From the NCBI GenBank assembly GCA_015059545.1, contig SVAG01000004.1, forward strand, positions 1-64,000: a stretch of DNA of 64,000 nt. The letters run 5' to 3'. Shown here piece after piece: positions 8,662-17,774 of this stretch. The translations under genes were made by a program, and so were the position numbers. Source of the stretch: Lactobacillales bacterium (GTDB taxonomy: Bacteria > Bacillota_I > Bacilli_A > RF39 > UBA660). Position 1 is the stretch's first letter; every line of letters starts with the position of its first letter. The notes beneath the pieces are model-generated. The model saw nothing but the letters and a program-made list of their open reading frames with translations, did no database searches and was not told the DNA's origin.

Positions 8662-9076
8662 AATATGTAATAACATAAATGAATTGAATTGCAATCATTG
8701 CAAATGAAGCTATTGATAACCAAAAACCACTTGCATTAAATCCATTTTTTTGTTGTTTTCTTTCAGATACTGCTAAACATATTCCTATTATTGCTAATAT
8801 TGATTGAATTAATACAAATCCAATTGCAAATCCAAATTTTCCAGAACTTGAATCCATATATGGATATAATGCATTATCTATTTCTTCAAATGCTGCAAAT
8901 GCAGATAAACAATAAAATACTGCAATAATACCTAAAACCATACTTGCAATACCTTTTCCTTTTTTAGGTTTGTTGCTTATTTGTAAATTATTATAATTGT
9001 TATTAATTGGAACTCCACATCCTACACATACAACTGCTTTTTCATTTACTTCTTTACCACAATTTGGACAATACAT
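8660..9076 (-). CDS. Zinc-ribbon membrane protein (DUF4190-like)
   Basis: A 138-residue protein of unknown function. It begins with a zinc ribbon: MYCPNCGKEV, then CVGCG, giving CxxC pairs at residues 3/6 and 17/20. A short polar linker with KPKKGKG follows, then three hydrophobic segments (about 42-63, 81-104 and 117-137), as in the many small zinc-ribbon/DUF4190 membrane proteins of Bacillota. GGAGG precedes the ATG. It is transcribed alone, with its own terminator. Confidence 0.8.
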   Translation of the reverse strand: MYCPNCGKEVNEKAVVCVGCGVPINNNYNNLQISNKPKKGKGIASMVLGIIAVFYCLSAFAAFEEIDNALYPYMDSSSGKFGFAIGFVLIQSILAIIGICLAVSERKQQKNGFNASGFWLSIASFAMIAIQFIYVITY

Positions 9077-9126
9077 AACTTACCTCCTATCATTTTAATT
9101 ATATATTATTTTATTGTTTTATGCAA

Positions 9127-10008
9127 TTATTTATTTGTTAATCTATATAAATTGAATGAAGGTCTATTGAATAATCTAAAGTTAATTGTAGATGTTCCTA
9201 TGCCATTTGATATATATAAATCTGTATTTTTAACTTTATAATATGTATCATAATATTTTCTAGAACCTTTTGGTAATGTTGATTTTAATGCTCCTATAAA
9301 TGGTATTCTTATTTGACCGTTATGTGAATGACCGGATAATACTAAATTATAATCCTTTAAATTGATATCATCTATATAATCAGGTTCATGCATTAATAAT
9401 ATTGAATATATTGGTTTTTCATTATCTTTTTTACTTTTCAAGAATTCAGTTGATTCTTTTAATTTTTCATTGATAGTAGTTTTTCCGTATGAATTAGTAC
9501 TCATACCACTTAATAATATATATCTATCTTTTTCTAAATAGATAGTTTCAATTTTATTGTTCAAGTTAGTGAAATCTGAATTTTCAATAACTAGATCCCA
9601 GTCTTCATAGTAGAAATCATGATTACCATTAATCGCATATTTGCCAATTCTTGCTTCTAATTTAGATAGAATAGATGCTACTTTATCAGCTTTTTCATTT
9701 GTCATTTTTGTATCTTGATCTACTAGGTCACCAGTAAATACAATAATATCTGGTTTTGTTTTGTTAACTTTTTTTACAAGTTCATTTAATTCATTTTCAA
9801 ATGTAATTCTTCCGTAATGAATATCAGATATATGAACTATTTTAAGTCCATAATATTCATTTGTAAAATTTTTGTTTTCAATTTTATATTCATGTACTTG
9901 TATATTTTTAGTGGCTATAAATCTACTATATAATAATATACAAATTATTGTTAAAGTTAGAATTACAAAAAAGATAATTATATTTCTAACTGTATGTTTT
10001 TCTTTCAT
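9127..10008 (-). CDS. Membrane-anchored metallophosphoesterase (YkuE/YaeI-like)
   Basis: A calcineurin-like phosphoesterase of 293 residues. One N-terminal transmembrane helix (about 10-30) anchors it, and the catalytic domain follows with all five metal motifs: SDIHYG, GDLVDQ, GNHDF, MHEPD and GHSHNG. Relatives include UDP-2,3-diacylglucosamine pyrophosphatase-like enzymes and YkuE; the substrate here is unknown. A 297-residue reading from 10020 is possible. I chose the inner ATG at 10008 because GGTGATA sits at the right distance before it. It is in the same direction as the CPBP gene 15 bases upstream, probably the same transcript. Confidence 0.88.
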   Translation of the reverse strand: MKEKHTVRNIIIFFVILTLTIICILLYSRFIATKNIQVHEYKIENKNFTNEYYGLKIVHISDIHYGRITFENELNELVKKVNKTKPDIIVFTGDLVDQDTKMTNEKADKVASILSKLEARIGKYAINGNHDFYYEDWDLVIENSDFTNLNNKIETIYLEKDRYILLSGMSTNSYGKTTINEKLKESTEFLKSKKDNEKPIYSILLMHEPDYIDDINLKDYNLVLSGHSHNGQIRIPFIGALKSTLPKGSRKYYDTYYKVKNTDLYISNGIGTSTINFRLFNRPSFNLYRLTNK

Positions 10009-10023
10009 ATTATCACCCATCTA

Positions 10024-10740
10024 TTATGAAAATATTAATAAAATAAATTGTAATGCAATTAAGATACCATTGTGCATAAAGTGTAGAGATATTGGTATAA
10101 AAATATTATCTGAATCTGCAAGTATGTATGCAAATGCAAATCCAGGAGCACAATAAGGTATTAAATAAAGTAAGTCAATTGGTCCTGAAAAACCTGTAAT
10201 TACATGAAGTCCACCAAATATAATTCCTGATATTATTATAAATAAAATTTTGTTAGGAAAAATATTTTTTAAACTTTGTCTAAATACTAATTCTTCTACT
10301 AAAGGAGCATATATAACTGATGAGAAGAATACATATAATGGACTTATTTTAAATGTATCTCTTAATGTTTGTTCATTTGCAGCTATTCCATCAGTTATTA
10401 TAGTATTTATAATTAAATTACTTAGCATCATGACAGCAACTGATATAAGCCAAAATTTAAAGTATTTTTTATAGTATTCTTTGTGATTTTTTTTAATATT
10501 ATTGAAATCTCTTGCGATTTTTTTATTTAATATTCCTATTATTATACATATAGTTAAAATTTCCCAAATTATTAAATAAATTACTTTAATTATGGTAGGC
10601 ATTTCACTATAATTTACATTAAATAAACTTAATAATTCTAACTCAATATCAGGTATTACAAAATATAAAATTAAACATGCAAATCCTAATGCTGCGTTTT
10701 TAATGTAATTGATTATTTTGCTATTTTTTTTGTTTTCCAT
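10024..10740 (-). CDS. CPBP-family intramembrane metalloprotease
   Basis: A 238-residue polytopic membrane protein of the CPBP (CAAX protease/bacteriocin-processing, Abi) family. The catalytic motifs are visible: EELVFR (EExxxR), FGGLHV (FxxxH), and HFMHN (HxxxN). About six to seven hydrophobic helices surround them. Family members cleave within the membrane and are linked to bacteriocin immunity or surface protein processing; no substrate gene is adjacent. The start is preceded by GGTGATAATATG. Confidence 0.88.
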   Translation of the reverse strand: MENKKNSKIINYIKNAALGFACLILYFVIPDIELELLSLFNVNYSEMPTIIKVIYLIIWEILTICIIIGILNKKIARDFNNIKKNHKEYYKKYFKFWLISVAVMMLSNLIINTIITDGIAANEQTLRDTFKISPLYVFFSSVIYAPLVEELVFRQSLKNIFPNKILFIIISGIIFGGLHVITGFSGPIDLLYLIPYCAPGFAFAYILADSDNIFIPISLHFMHNGILIALQFILLIFS

Positions 10741-10843
10741 ATTATCACCATAATAATTATATCATGTAAAATAATAAAATGTTAAAAATTTATAAAAAAA
10801 GGTTTTAAAAATTATTTTTTATGATATAATTATATTAACAAAA

Positions 10844-10868
10844 AAAGAGTGGGTGGTCCCCACTCTTT
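10844..10868 (+). promoter_or_regulatory. Hairpin in the rimP-nusA leader
   Basis: AAAGAGTGGG (10844-10853) and CCCACTCTTT (10859-10868) form a perfect 10-base stem, GC-rich for this genome. It lies between a -10 box (TATAAT, 10825-10830) and the rimP ribosome-binding site. No T run follows, so it is not an intrinsic terminator. It may be a 5' mRNA stabiliser or a control element of the nusA operon. Confidence 0.6.
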
Positions 10869-10887
10869 AGTATAGTATGGAGGTATT

Positions 10888-11151
10888 ATGGGTATAGAAG
10901 TAAAAATTAAAAATCTAATTGAAGAAGTTATAACTAACAATGGTTATATCTTAGATGAAGTTATCTATGAAAAAGAAGGAAGTATCTATTTTCTTAGAGT
11001 TGTGATTGACAAAGAAGGAATTATGGATGTAGAAGATTGTGTTACAGTATCTAATTTAATTAATCCAATATTAGATGAAGCAGATCCTATAGAAGATAAT
11101 TACATATTAGATGTATGTTCAAAAGAGAAAGGTAGTGAAGAAGATGAATAG
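10888..11151 (+). CDS. rimP: Ribosome maturation factor RimP, N-terminal domain only
   Basis: RimP assists assembly of the 30S subunit. This copy has only 87 residues against about 150 in typical bacteria. It contains the alpha/beta N-terminal domain (FLRVVIDKEG, DVEDCVTVSNLINPILDEAD, YILDV). It stops just where the family motif SSPGLDRPL and the C-terminal SH3-like domain would begin. The next gene, nusA, starts inside the last codons, so no remnant of the missing domain is left in another frame. Gene order rimP-nusA-rnpM-infB supports the identity. GGAGG precedes the ATG. Confidence 0.85.
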   Translation: MGIEVKIKNLIEEVITNNGYILDEVIYEKEGSIYFLRVVIDKEGIMDVEDCVTVSNLINPILDEADPIEDNYILDVCSKEKGSEEDE

Positions 11152-12307
11152 TAAAGAATTTAAAAAAGCAGTTGATTTACTTGTAAAAGAAAAAGGTATA
11201 GATCCTGAAGTTATATATGAAGCTATGGAACTTGCTTTAACTTCAGCATATAAAAAGAATTATAATTCACTTTCAAATGTTAGAGTAGACATTAATAGAG
11301 ATACTGGAGATATTAAAGTATATTCATTTAAAACAGTAGTTGATAGAGCAGAAGAAGATAAATATAAGAATTTTGCTGATATCGATTTTTCAACTATTAA
11401 TGAAGATGATGAAGAAGCAGAAGATGAACCAGTATTACCATTTGTATATGATGAAAAAATACATTTAACATTAGAAGAGGCACAAAAAATAGTTCCAGAT
11501 ATTAAAATAGGAGAAACTATTGAAGAAGAAGTAACTCCAAAAGATTTTGGTAGAGTTGCAGCTTCTACTGCAAAACAAGTAGTAGTTCAAAAAATAAGGG
11601 AAGCAGAAAGAAATGTTATTATTGAAGAATTTGCTGATAAACAAGATGAACTTGCTACAGGAATTGTAGAAATGGAAGATGAAAGAAATTATTACATTAA
11701 TTTAGGTAGAACACAAGGTATCCTTTCTAAATCAGAAATAATACCAGGTGAACAAATTAAAATGGGATCTTCTATAAAAGTATATATTACTAAAGTAGAA
11801 AACAATTCTAAAGGACCTCTAATCCTTTTATCAAGAACTCATTATGGATTTGTTAAAAGATTATTTGAACTTGAAATACCTGAAATAAATGAAGGAATTA
11901 TTCTTGTATATAGTGTAGCTCGTGATGCAGGAAATAGAACAAAAATAGCTGTTTATTCAGAAGATCCAAACGTAGATCCAGTTGGTTCATGTATTGGTGA
12001 AAGAGGAACAAGAATAGCTAATATTTTAAATGAATTAGGTGGAGAAAAAGTAGATATCATTCCATATGATAAAGATGCTACTAAATTTGTAGAAAATGCT
12101 TTAAGTCCAGCTAAAAATTTACATGTATTTATAACAAATGAAGAAAAGAAAGAAGCATATGTTATAGTAGATGATGAAAATCTTTCATTAGCAATCGGTA
12201 AAAAAGGATTAAATGTTAGATTAGCTGCTAGATTAACTCATTATAAAATTGATGTTAAAAGTTATGATCAAGCAAGAGCTGATGGAATTAACATTTTAGG
12301 TGATTAG
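11144..12307 (+). CDS. nusA: Transcription termination/antitermination protein NusA
   Basis: NusA binds RNA polymerase and modulates pausing and termination. The 387-residue form has the N-terminal RNA-polymerase-binding domain (FKKAVDLLVKEKGIDPEVIY), an S1 domain (GIVEMEDERNYYINLG...TQGILSKSEIIPGE), then KH1 and KH2 with GSCIGERGTRI and LAIGKKGLNVRLAARL. It lacks the acidic C-terminal repeats of Escherichia coli, as in other Gram-positives. The ATG at 11144, overlapping the end of rimP by 8 bases, gives the conserved start MNSKEF. A longer reading from 11111 would add 11 unrelated residues. Confidence 0.97.
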   Translation: MNSKEFKKAVDLLVKEKGIDPEVIYEAMELALTSAYKKNYNSLSNVRVDINRDTGDIKVYSFKTVVDRAEEDKYKNFADIDFSTINEDDEEAEDEPVLPFVYDEKIHLTLEEAQKIVPDIKIGETIEEEVTPKDFGRVAASTAKQVVVQKIREAERNVIIEEFADKQDELATGIVEMEDERNYYINLGRTQGILSKSEIIPGEQIKMGSSIKVYITKVENNSKGPLILLSRTHYGFVKRLFELEIPEINEGIILVYSVARDAGNRTKIAVYSEDPNVDPVGSCIGERGTRIANILNELGGEKVDIIPYDKDATKFVENALSPAKNLHVFITNEEKKEAYVIVDDENLSLAIGKKGLNVRLAARLTHYKIDVKSYDQARADGINILGD

Positions 12308-12565
12308 ATGAAACAAAAAAAAATTCCAATGAGATCTTGTGTTATTACAAAAGAAAAATGTCCTAAAATGGATTTGATTAGAGTTGTAAGAACACCAGAA
12401 GGTGAAGTTATTGTTGATATTACAGGTAAAGCTAATGGAAGAGGAGCTTATTTAAAAAAAGATTTAGAAGTTATTAATAAAGCACAAAAAAGTAAACAAT
12501 TAAATCGTCATTTAGAAACAGAAGTAAGTGATTCAATATATGATGAATTAAGAAGCTATCTATAA
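12308..12565 (+). CDS. rnpM: RNase P modulator RnpM (YlxR)
   Basis: A small RNA-binding protein of the YlxR family, reported in Bacillus subtilis to bind RNase P RNA. The 85-residue protein has the family pattern PMRSCVITKEK near the N-terminus and the GRGAYL loop (44-49). It starts on the base after the nusA stop. The L7Ae-like gene ylxQ, usually next, is absent; a 73-base gap leads to infB. Confidence 0.94.
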   Translation: MKQKKIPMRSCVITKEKCPKMDLIRVVRTPEGEVIVDITGKANGRGAYLKKDLEVINKAQKSKQLNRHLETEVSDSIYDELRSYL

Positions 12566-12638
12566 TTTATTTTAATAGAATATATATCATATTCTCAATT
12601 ATTAGAATAAAGATAAATAATAAGAAAGAGGTGATATT

Positions 12639-14732
12639 ATGATGTCAGTTATGGAATATGCAGAAGATGTAGGAAAAAAAGTAGGAGAAATTCTAAAAAA
12701 ATGTAAAGAATTAGGAATCAATGTAAATAGTGAAGAAGATTTACTTGAAGAAGAAGATATAATTGAACTTGATAATGTTATAGACGAAGTAATAGATGAA
12801 GAAGAAATAGAAGAATTAGCTGAAATAGTTGCTAAAAAAGAAGATATTAGATTAGATGAAACAATTTCTAAACAAAAGGTAAAACCTAAAAAAGTAGTAC
12901 CTAAAGTATCTAAAAAGGAATTAGCTACTAAGAAAAAAGAAATGTATAAAAACAAAGAAAAATTACAGTCAAATACTGAACAAGATGAAAATGTTGTAAT
13001 TTATACAGAAGGTATGCGTGTTGGAGAAATTGCTAATAAATTAAATGTACCTGCTACAGAATTAATTAAAAAATTATTTATGTTAGGTATAATGGCAAAT
13101 GTTAATAATAGCTTAGATTTTGATAATACAGAAATACTTGTTTCAGAATATGGAAAAGAATTAAAAAGAGAAGAAACAGTAGATGTTGCTAACTTTGAAG
13201 AATTCGTTGTTAATGATAAAGCAGAAGACTTAGTAAAAAGAGCTCCTGTAGTAACTATTATGGGACATGTAGATCATGGTAAAACAACACTTCTTGATAC
13301 AATTAGAAAAACAAGTGTAGCATTAGGAGAAGCTGGTGGAATTACACAAGCTATTAGCGCTTACCAAGTTGAACATAATGGAGAAAAAATAACATTTATT
13401 GATACTCCAGGACATGCTGCATTTACAGAAATGAGAGCTCGTGGAGCTAGTATTACAGATATCGTAATTATAATTGTAGCTGCAGATGATGGTGTAATGC
13501 CTCAAACAAAAGAAGCTATAGATCATGCTAAAGCTGCTAATGTACCAATATTAGTAGCAATTAATAAAATAGATAAACCAGAAGCTAATATTGAAAGAGT
13601 TATGACTGAGCTTGCTGAATATGGTTTAACTCCAGAAGCATGGGGTGGAGATACAATATTTACAAATATTTCAGCTAAAGCAGGAACAGGTATTGATGAA
13701 CTACTTGAAAATATCTTATTAGTTGCTGAAATGGAAGAATATAAAGCTAATCCAAATAGATATGCAATTGGAACAGTTATTGAATCAAGACTTGATAAGC
13801 AAGTTGGTACAATTGCTACAGTTTTAATTCAAAATGGTACTTTAAGACTTGGAGATCCAATTGTTGTTGGAACAAGTTATGGTAAAGTTAGAACTTTAAA
13901 AAATGATCAAGGAAAAGAAATAACTGAAGCTGCTCCATCAAGACCAGTTGAAATAACAGGACTTTCTGATGTTCCAGAAGCTGGAGATAGATTTATGGCT
14001 TTTGAAACAGAAAAAGAAGCTCATAATATTAGTGATCAAAGAAAAGTTGCTCAAAAACTAAAAGAAAATAAAGCTAGTGAAGCAGTAACACTTGATGACT
14101 TATTTAATAGAATTGGAGAAGGTTTAAAAGAAATTAATGTTATTATTAAGGCTGATGTTCATGGTTCTAGTGAAGCAGTTAAAAACTCATTAGAAAAAAT
14201 TGAAGTTGAAGATGTAAGAGTTAAAGTTATTAGAAGTAGTGTAGGTTCTATTACTGAAAGTGATATAGTACTTGCTAAGGCGTCAAATGCTATTATTATA
14301 GGATTTAATGTTAGACCTTCAAATGCTATTAGAGATAATGCAAAAGAAAATAATGTTGAAATAAGATTATATGATATTATTTATAAAGCTGTTGAAGAAA
14401 TAGAAGCAGCTATGAAAGGTATGCTAGAACCAATTTATGAAGAAAAAATACTTGGTACTGCAGAAGTAAGACAATTATTTAAATTCTCTAAAGTTGGTAC
14501 AATTGCTGGATCTTATGTAACTGATGGATTAATTAAAAGAGATTCTAAAGCTAGAGTTATAAGAGATGGTGTTGTAGTATATGATGGTAATATAGGTTCT
14601 ATCCAAAGAGAAAAAGATACTGTCAAAGAAGTTAAAAAAGGATTAGAATGTGGTATAACTATTGAAAACTTTAATGATATTAAAGTTGGAGATACTGTAG
14701 AAGCATACGAAATGGTAGAAATAGAAAGATAA
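12639..14732 (+). CDS. infB: Translation initiation factor IF-2
   Basis: GTPase that places initiator tRNA on the 30S subunit. It has 697 residues with a short acidic/lysine-rich N-terminal part, an IF2N domain ([16 protein letters not shown] region), then the G domain: G1 GHVDHGKTT (209-217), G3 DTPGH and G4 NKID. Domains II to IV follow to the end. The start is the first of two adjacent ATG codons, placed correctly after GAGGTGATATT. A strong terminator follows, so rbfA is uncoupled from it. Confidence 0.98.
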   Translation: MMSVMEYAEDVGKKVGEILKKCKELGINVNSEEDLLEEEDIIELDNVIDEVIDEEEIEELAEIVAKKEDIRLDETISKQKVKPKKVVPKVSKKELATKKKEMYKNKEKLQSNTEQDENVVIYTEGMRVGEIANKLNVPATELIKKLFMLGIMANVNNSLDFDNTEILVSEYGKELKREETVDVANFEEFVVNDKAEDLVKRAPVVTIMGHVDHGKTTLLDTIRKTSVALGEAGGITQAISAYQVEHNGEKITFIDTPGHAAFTEMRARGASITDIVIIIVAADDGVMPQTKEAIDHAKAANVPILVAINKIDKPEANIERVMTELAEYGLTPEAWGGDTIFTNISAKAGTGIDELLENILLVAEMEEYKANPNRYAIGTVIESRLDKQVGTIATVLIQNGTLRLGDPIVVGTSYGKVRTLKNDQGKEITEAAPSRPVEITGLSDVPEAGDRFMAFETEKEAHNISDQRKVAQKLKENKASEAVTLDDLFNRIGEGLKEINVIIKADVHGSSEAVKNSLEKIEVEDVRVKVIRSSVGSITESDIVLAKASNAIIIGFNVRPSNAIRDNAKENNVEIRLYDIIYKAVEEIEAAMKGMLEPIYEEKILGTAEVRQLFKFSKVGTIAGSYVTDGLIKRDSKARVIRDGVVVYDGNIGSIQREKDTVKEVKKGLECGITIENFNDIKVGDTVEAYEMVEIER

Positions 14733-14736
14733 AATT

Positions 14737-14770
14737 AAAACTATTAACAAAATTGTTAATAGTTTTTTAT
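14737..14770 (+). terminator. Terminator after infB
   Basis: AAAACTATTAAC (14737-14748) pairs with GTTAATAGTTTT (14755-14766) and runs into T residues. Confidence 0.92.
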
Positions 14771-14824
14771 TGAAAAATTATTTAAATATATGATAATATA
14801 TTGTATATGATAGGGTGATAGTAA

Positions 14825-17311
14825 ATGAAAAAAATTATTGATTTTATTATAGAAAATACGGTTTTCATTTTAGTTGCTATTATCGTTGTAATTATAATTA
14901 TTGGTTATAACACATTTAATACTGTCAAACGTTATAATAAATTAGATGTTAACTTAGATAGTAAATTGTCAAATTATAATTCTAATAAATTAAAATTAAA
15001 ATATAATGATAATGGAGAAATAGATAGAGTTGTGGTTAGTTTTGATAACAATGAAATGATTGTAAAAAATAATTCAGAAATAGAGCTAAGGCCAACTTTA
15101 GATGGATCACTACATGAATTAAAAATTTTTGTATATTACAAAGATGGTGAAATTGAAACATTTACAAAAAAATATAGAATTTATGAAGAATGTAAAAAAG
15201 AAACAGTAGAAAGTAAAGAAGAAACTGGATGTAATAACGGTGAAAATAAATATTCTGTAAAGACTGTTATTTCGGATAAGAAGACTGGAAAAAAATGTTC
15301 AGAAAAAGTAAAAGAATATTATTGTTCAGAAAAAGAAATTCTTGAAATGACAAATACTTCAAATAAAAATAATAGTTCAAATAAGAATAATAATTCAAGT
15401 AGCAATAGTTCAAATAAGAATAATAATACAAGTAGTAATAGTTCAAATAAAAACAATAATTCAAATAATAACAGTTCAAATAAGAATAATAATTCAAGTA
15501 GTAATAGTTCAAATAAGAATAATAATACAAGTAGTAATAGTTCAAATAAGAATAATAATACAAGTAGTAATAGTTCAAATAAGAATAATAATACAAGTAT
15601 TAATAATTCAAATAAAGACAATAACTCAAATAGTAATAATTCAAGTAGTAACAGTTCAAATAAAAACAATAATTTAAGTAGTAATAGTTCAAACAAGAAT
15701 AATAGTTCGAGTAGTAATATTTCAAACAAGAATAATAGTTCGAGTAGTAGTACTACAAATAATAGAGGATGTAAAATTAAAGTTACTAACGGTACATTAG
15801 GAAATAATAATTGGTATATTTCAAAGGTAAAATTATCTATGGAAATTACTGGGTCAAAAGTTTCTACATATGGACTTACAACTTCTAGTTCAACTTCTTA
15901 TAATAAGAAAAAACAATTAAGTATAACTAGTAGTCATAATCAAAAAAAATATTATGGATATGTTAAATATACTGATGGTAAAGTTTATAAGTGTAGTATT
16001 TCACTTAAAGTTGATATAGGAAACCCAACCGTTCCAACATCTGAAATAAAAAAATATAATTCAAATGGTGAAAAAATTTCAAATACAAAATCATACAGAA
16101 ATTATAAAGTATGGTGGGGAAATTATAAAGCAACTGATAATTATTCAGGTGTAGATCATTATGAATATTCTGCAAATTGTACTGGAAAGAAAACGAATAA
16201 TATAAGAAATACAGGATATTATTATCCATCAGGAAACCAAACTAGTTATAAAGGAACTTTTTGTATCAGATCAGTAGATAAAGCTGGAAACAAAAGTGAT
16301 TGGTCTAATCCATACTATTTTAATGTAGATCGCATTAAACCTAGTTGTTCAGTTAAAATGACTTTAGGAAGTGATAAAGATACATTAACGGTTACTTCAA
16401 ATGATTCCTTATCTGGAATTTATGGTTATTCATATAATAATTCAAAATATTATTCAGGAAATGTTTATAATATTAAAAGAGGTACTAAAGTAACTGTAGC
16501 TGTAAAGGATAAAGCCGGAAATGTTGCAACATGTACAAATTATAAAACAGCTTTAATTTTACTTGGTGATTCTAGAACTTATCAATTACAAAGACATGTA
16601 GGTGGGGAAAAAATATTACCTAAATATGATGATATATATCATATAGAAAGTTATGGAAATAAAGAGGTTTATGCAGTTGCAAAATCTGGAGCTAGTAAAG
16701 ACTGGCTAGTTGGTAAAGTAGGAAGAGATTTTGATTCTGGAGCTTATCAAGTTCATTATTTAATTAATAATTTATCTAGAAAAAACATTTATTATGATGT
16801 AAAAATAGCTACTAATTTGGGTGTCAATGATTTAAATTATGATTCAGCTGATCAAGCTTCTGCAAAATATATTAATATTTATAATAATTTATTAAAATCA
16901 AACCAAAAGGTAATTGTTGATTCAAAATCCACAACAAGTTATTGGAAAAAAGGTGGTAGTATTATAAGTCTTAATTTATATTTTATCTCCGGTAATCCAA
17001 TAAATGAGGGACTTCTTAATGTTTATTCAAGTTCTATAAATAAAACTAATAAGAGAACTAATGCTTCTATAAATAGTTATAATAGATATATGAAACAACA
17101 TTTTGGTAATAAATATATAGATTCTCATTCTCAATTTAATACTTGGTTTAAAGCTGCTGATGCAGCAGGACAGCCTAGGTTTGTAATAACTTCTTATTGT
17201 AAAAACAGTTCAGGAAAATTTTATAATTGTGAAGATGGATTACATTATAGTTATTATTTAAATAAAAATTATATATATAATTTTTATAAGAGTAAACTTC
17301 TAGGAGGTTAA
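14825..17311 (+). CDS. Surface-anchored SGNH-hydrolase-like protein with Asn/Ser repeat linker
   Basis: An 828-residue protein with a single N-terminal transmembrane helix (about 13-31), so it is probably an anchored extracellular protein. Next come a cysteine-containing beta-rich domain (about 45-175), a low-complexity Asn/Ser/Lys linker (176-314), and Ig/Y_Y_Y-like beta repeats with DNYSGVDHYEYS and VDKAGNKSDW. The C-terminal domain has SGNH/GDSL hydrolase landmarks: GDSR (581-584), GVND (666-669) and DGLH (D804, H807). A role such as esterase or deacetylase on wall or host glycans is inference. It has its own GGGTGATAG ribosome site and lies between two terminators inside the normally continuous infB-rbfA operon. 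Confidence 0.75.
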   Translation: MKKIIDFIIENTVFILVAIIVVIIIIGYNTFNTVKRYNKLDVNLDSKLSNYNSNKLKLKYNDNGEIDRVVVSFDNNEMIVKNNSEIELRPTLDGSLHELKIFVYYKDGEIETFTKKYRIYEECKKETVESKEETGCNNGENKYSVKTVISDKKTGKKCSEKVKEYYCSEKEILEMTNTSNKNNSSNKNNNSSSNSSNKNNNTSSNSSNKNNNSNNNSSNKNNNSSSNSSNKNNNTSSNSSNKNNNTSSNSSNKNNNTSINNSNKDNNSNSNNSSSNSSNKNNNLSSNSSNKNNSSSSNISNKNNSSSSSTTNNRGCKIKVTNGTLGNNNWYISKVKLSMEITGSKVSTYGLTTSSSTSYNKKKQLSITSSHNQKKYYGYVKYTDGKVYKCSISLKVDIGNPTVPTSEIKKYNSNGEKISNTKSYRNYKVWWGNYKATDNYSGVDHYEYSANCTGKKTNNIRNTGYYYPSGNQTSYKGTFCIRSVDKAGNKSDWSNPYYFNVDRIKPSCSVKMTLGSDKDTLTVTSNDSLSGIYGYSYNNSKYYSGNVYNIKRGTKVTVAVKDKAGNVATCTNYKTALILLGDSRTYQLQRHVGGEKILPKYDDIYHIESYGNKEVYAVAKSGASKDWLVGKVGRDFDSGAYQVHYLINNLSRKNIYYDVKIATNLGVNDLNYDSADQASAKYINIYNNLLKSNQKVIVDSKSTTSYWKKGGSIISLNLYFISGNPINEGLLNVYSSSINKTNKRTNASINSYNRYMKQHFGNKYIDSHSQFNTWFKAADAAGQPRFVITSYCKNSSGKFYNCEDGLHYSYYLNKNYIYNFYKSKLLGG
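15361..15750 (+). repeat. 33-base coding tandem repeats (Asn/Ser linker)
   Basis: In-frame repeats encode variants of SSNKNNNTSSN, eleven residues or 33 bases, with some shortened units. The length is likely to vary between strains by slippage. The stretch is coding, not CRISPR: units abut with no unique spacers. Confidence 0.85.
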
Positions 17312-17326
17312 AAATAAATGTAGATA

Positions 17327-17355
17327 AAAAGACTATTATATTAATAGTCTTTTGT
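17327..17355 (+). terminator. Terminator after the SGNH-like gene
   Basis: AAAAGACTATTA (17327-17338) pairs with TAATAGTCTTTT (17342-17353), loop of three. Confidence 0.9.
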
Positions 17356-17403
17356 TGTAAAAAACAAATTATTATTATATAATAATTGTACAGAGGTGAT
17401 AAT

Positions 17404-17754
17404 ATGAGTGTTAAAATAGATAGAATAGCAAGTAATCTTGTGAAAGAAATAAGTTATATACTTGCGAATGAAGTAAAAGATCAAGATATCAAATTTGTAA
17501 CAGTAACAGATTGTCATGTAACAAATGATTTAAGTTTTGCTAAAGTATATTATACTGTATTAGATGATTCAAAAAAAGAATCAACAAAAAAAGCTTTAAA
17601 AAATGCTGCAGGATTTATTAGAAGAGAATTAATGGATAGAGTAGAAATAAGACATACTCCAGAACTTGAATTTGTATATGATGAATCAATAGATTATGGT
17701 AAAAAAATAGAAAATATAATTGAAGAAATTCATAAAGAAGATATTGAAAAATAA
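17404..17754 (+). CDS. rbfA: Ribosome-binding factor A
   Basis: RbfA helps 16S rRNA processing and 30S assembly. It has 116 residues, normal length. The KH-like fold is recognisable: RIASNLVKEISYILANEVKD, VTVTDCHVTNDLSFAKVYYT, and RHTPELEFVYDESIDYG. I start at ATG 17404, where GAGGTGATAAT sits directly upstream. An upstream TTG at 17386 would translate the ribosome-binding site itself. The gene is separated from infB by the SGNH-like gene and by two terminators. Confidence 0.95.
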   Translation: MSVKIDRIASNLVKEISYILANEVKDQDIKFVTVTDCHVTNDLSFAKVYYTVLDDSKKESTKKALKNAAGFIRRELMDRVEIRHTPELEFVYDESIDYGKKIENIIEEIHKEDIEK

Positions 17755-17772
17755 TAAGAAAAATATTATAAT
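17744..17772 (+). promoter_or_regulatory. Promoter of the tyrS T-box operon
   Basis: TTGAAA (17744-17749) and TATAAT (17767-17772), spacer 17. The -35 lies inside the end of rbfA. Confidence 0.65.
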
Positions 17773-17774
17773 AT

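Noticed and set aside
10888-11151. rimP as a frameshifted full-length gene
   Set aside because: The bases after its stop are already the nusA start in another frame; no C-terminal RimP sequence exists in any frame here.
15267-15729. Long Leu/Tyr-rich reading frames on the minus strand opposite the Asn/Ser repeats
   Set aside because: They are the mirror of the repeated AAT/AGT codons of the real plus-strand gene, with no ribosome-binding site or sensible domain.
15361-15750. Possible CRISPR array from the regular repeats
   Set aside because: Units abut without unique spacers and stay in frame in a surface protein; no cas genes in the window.
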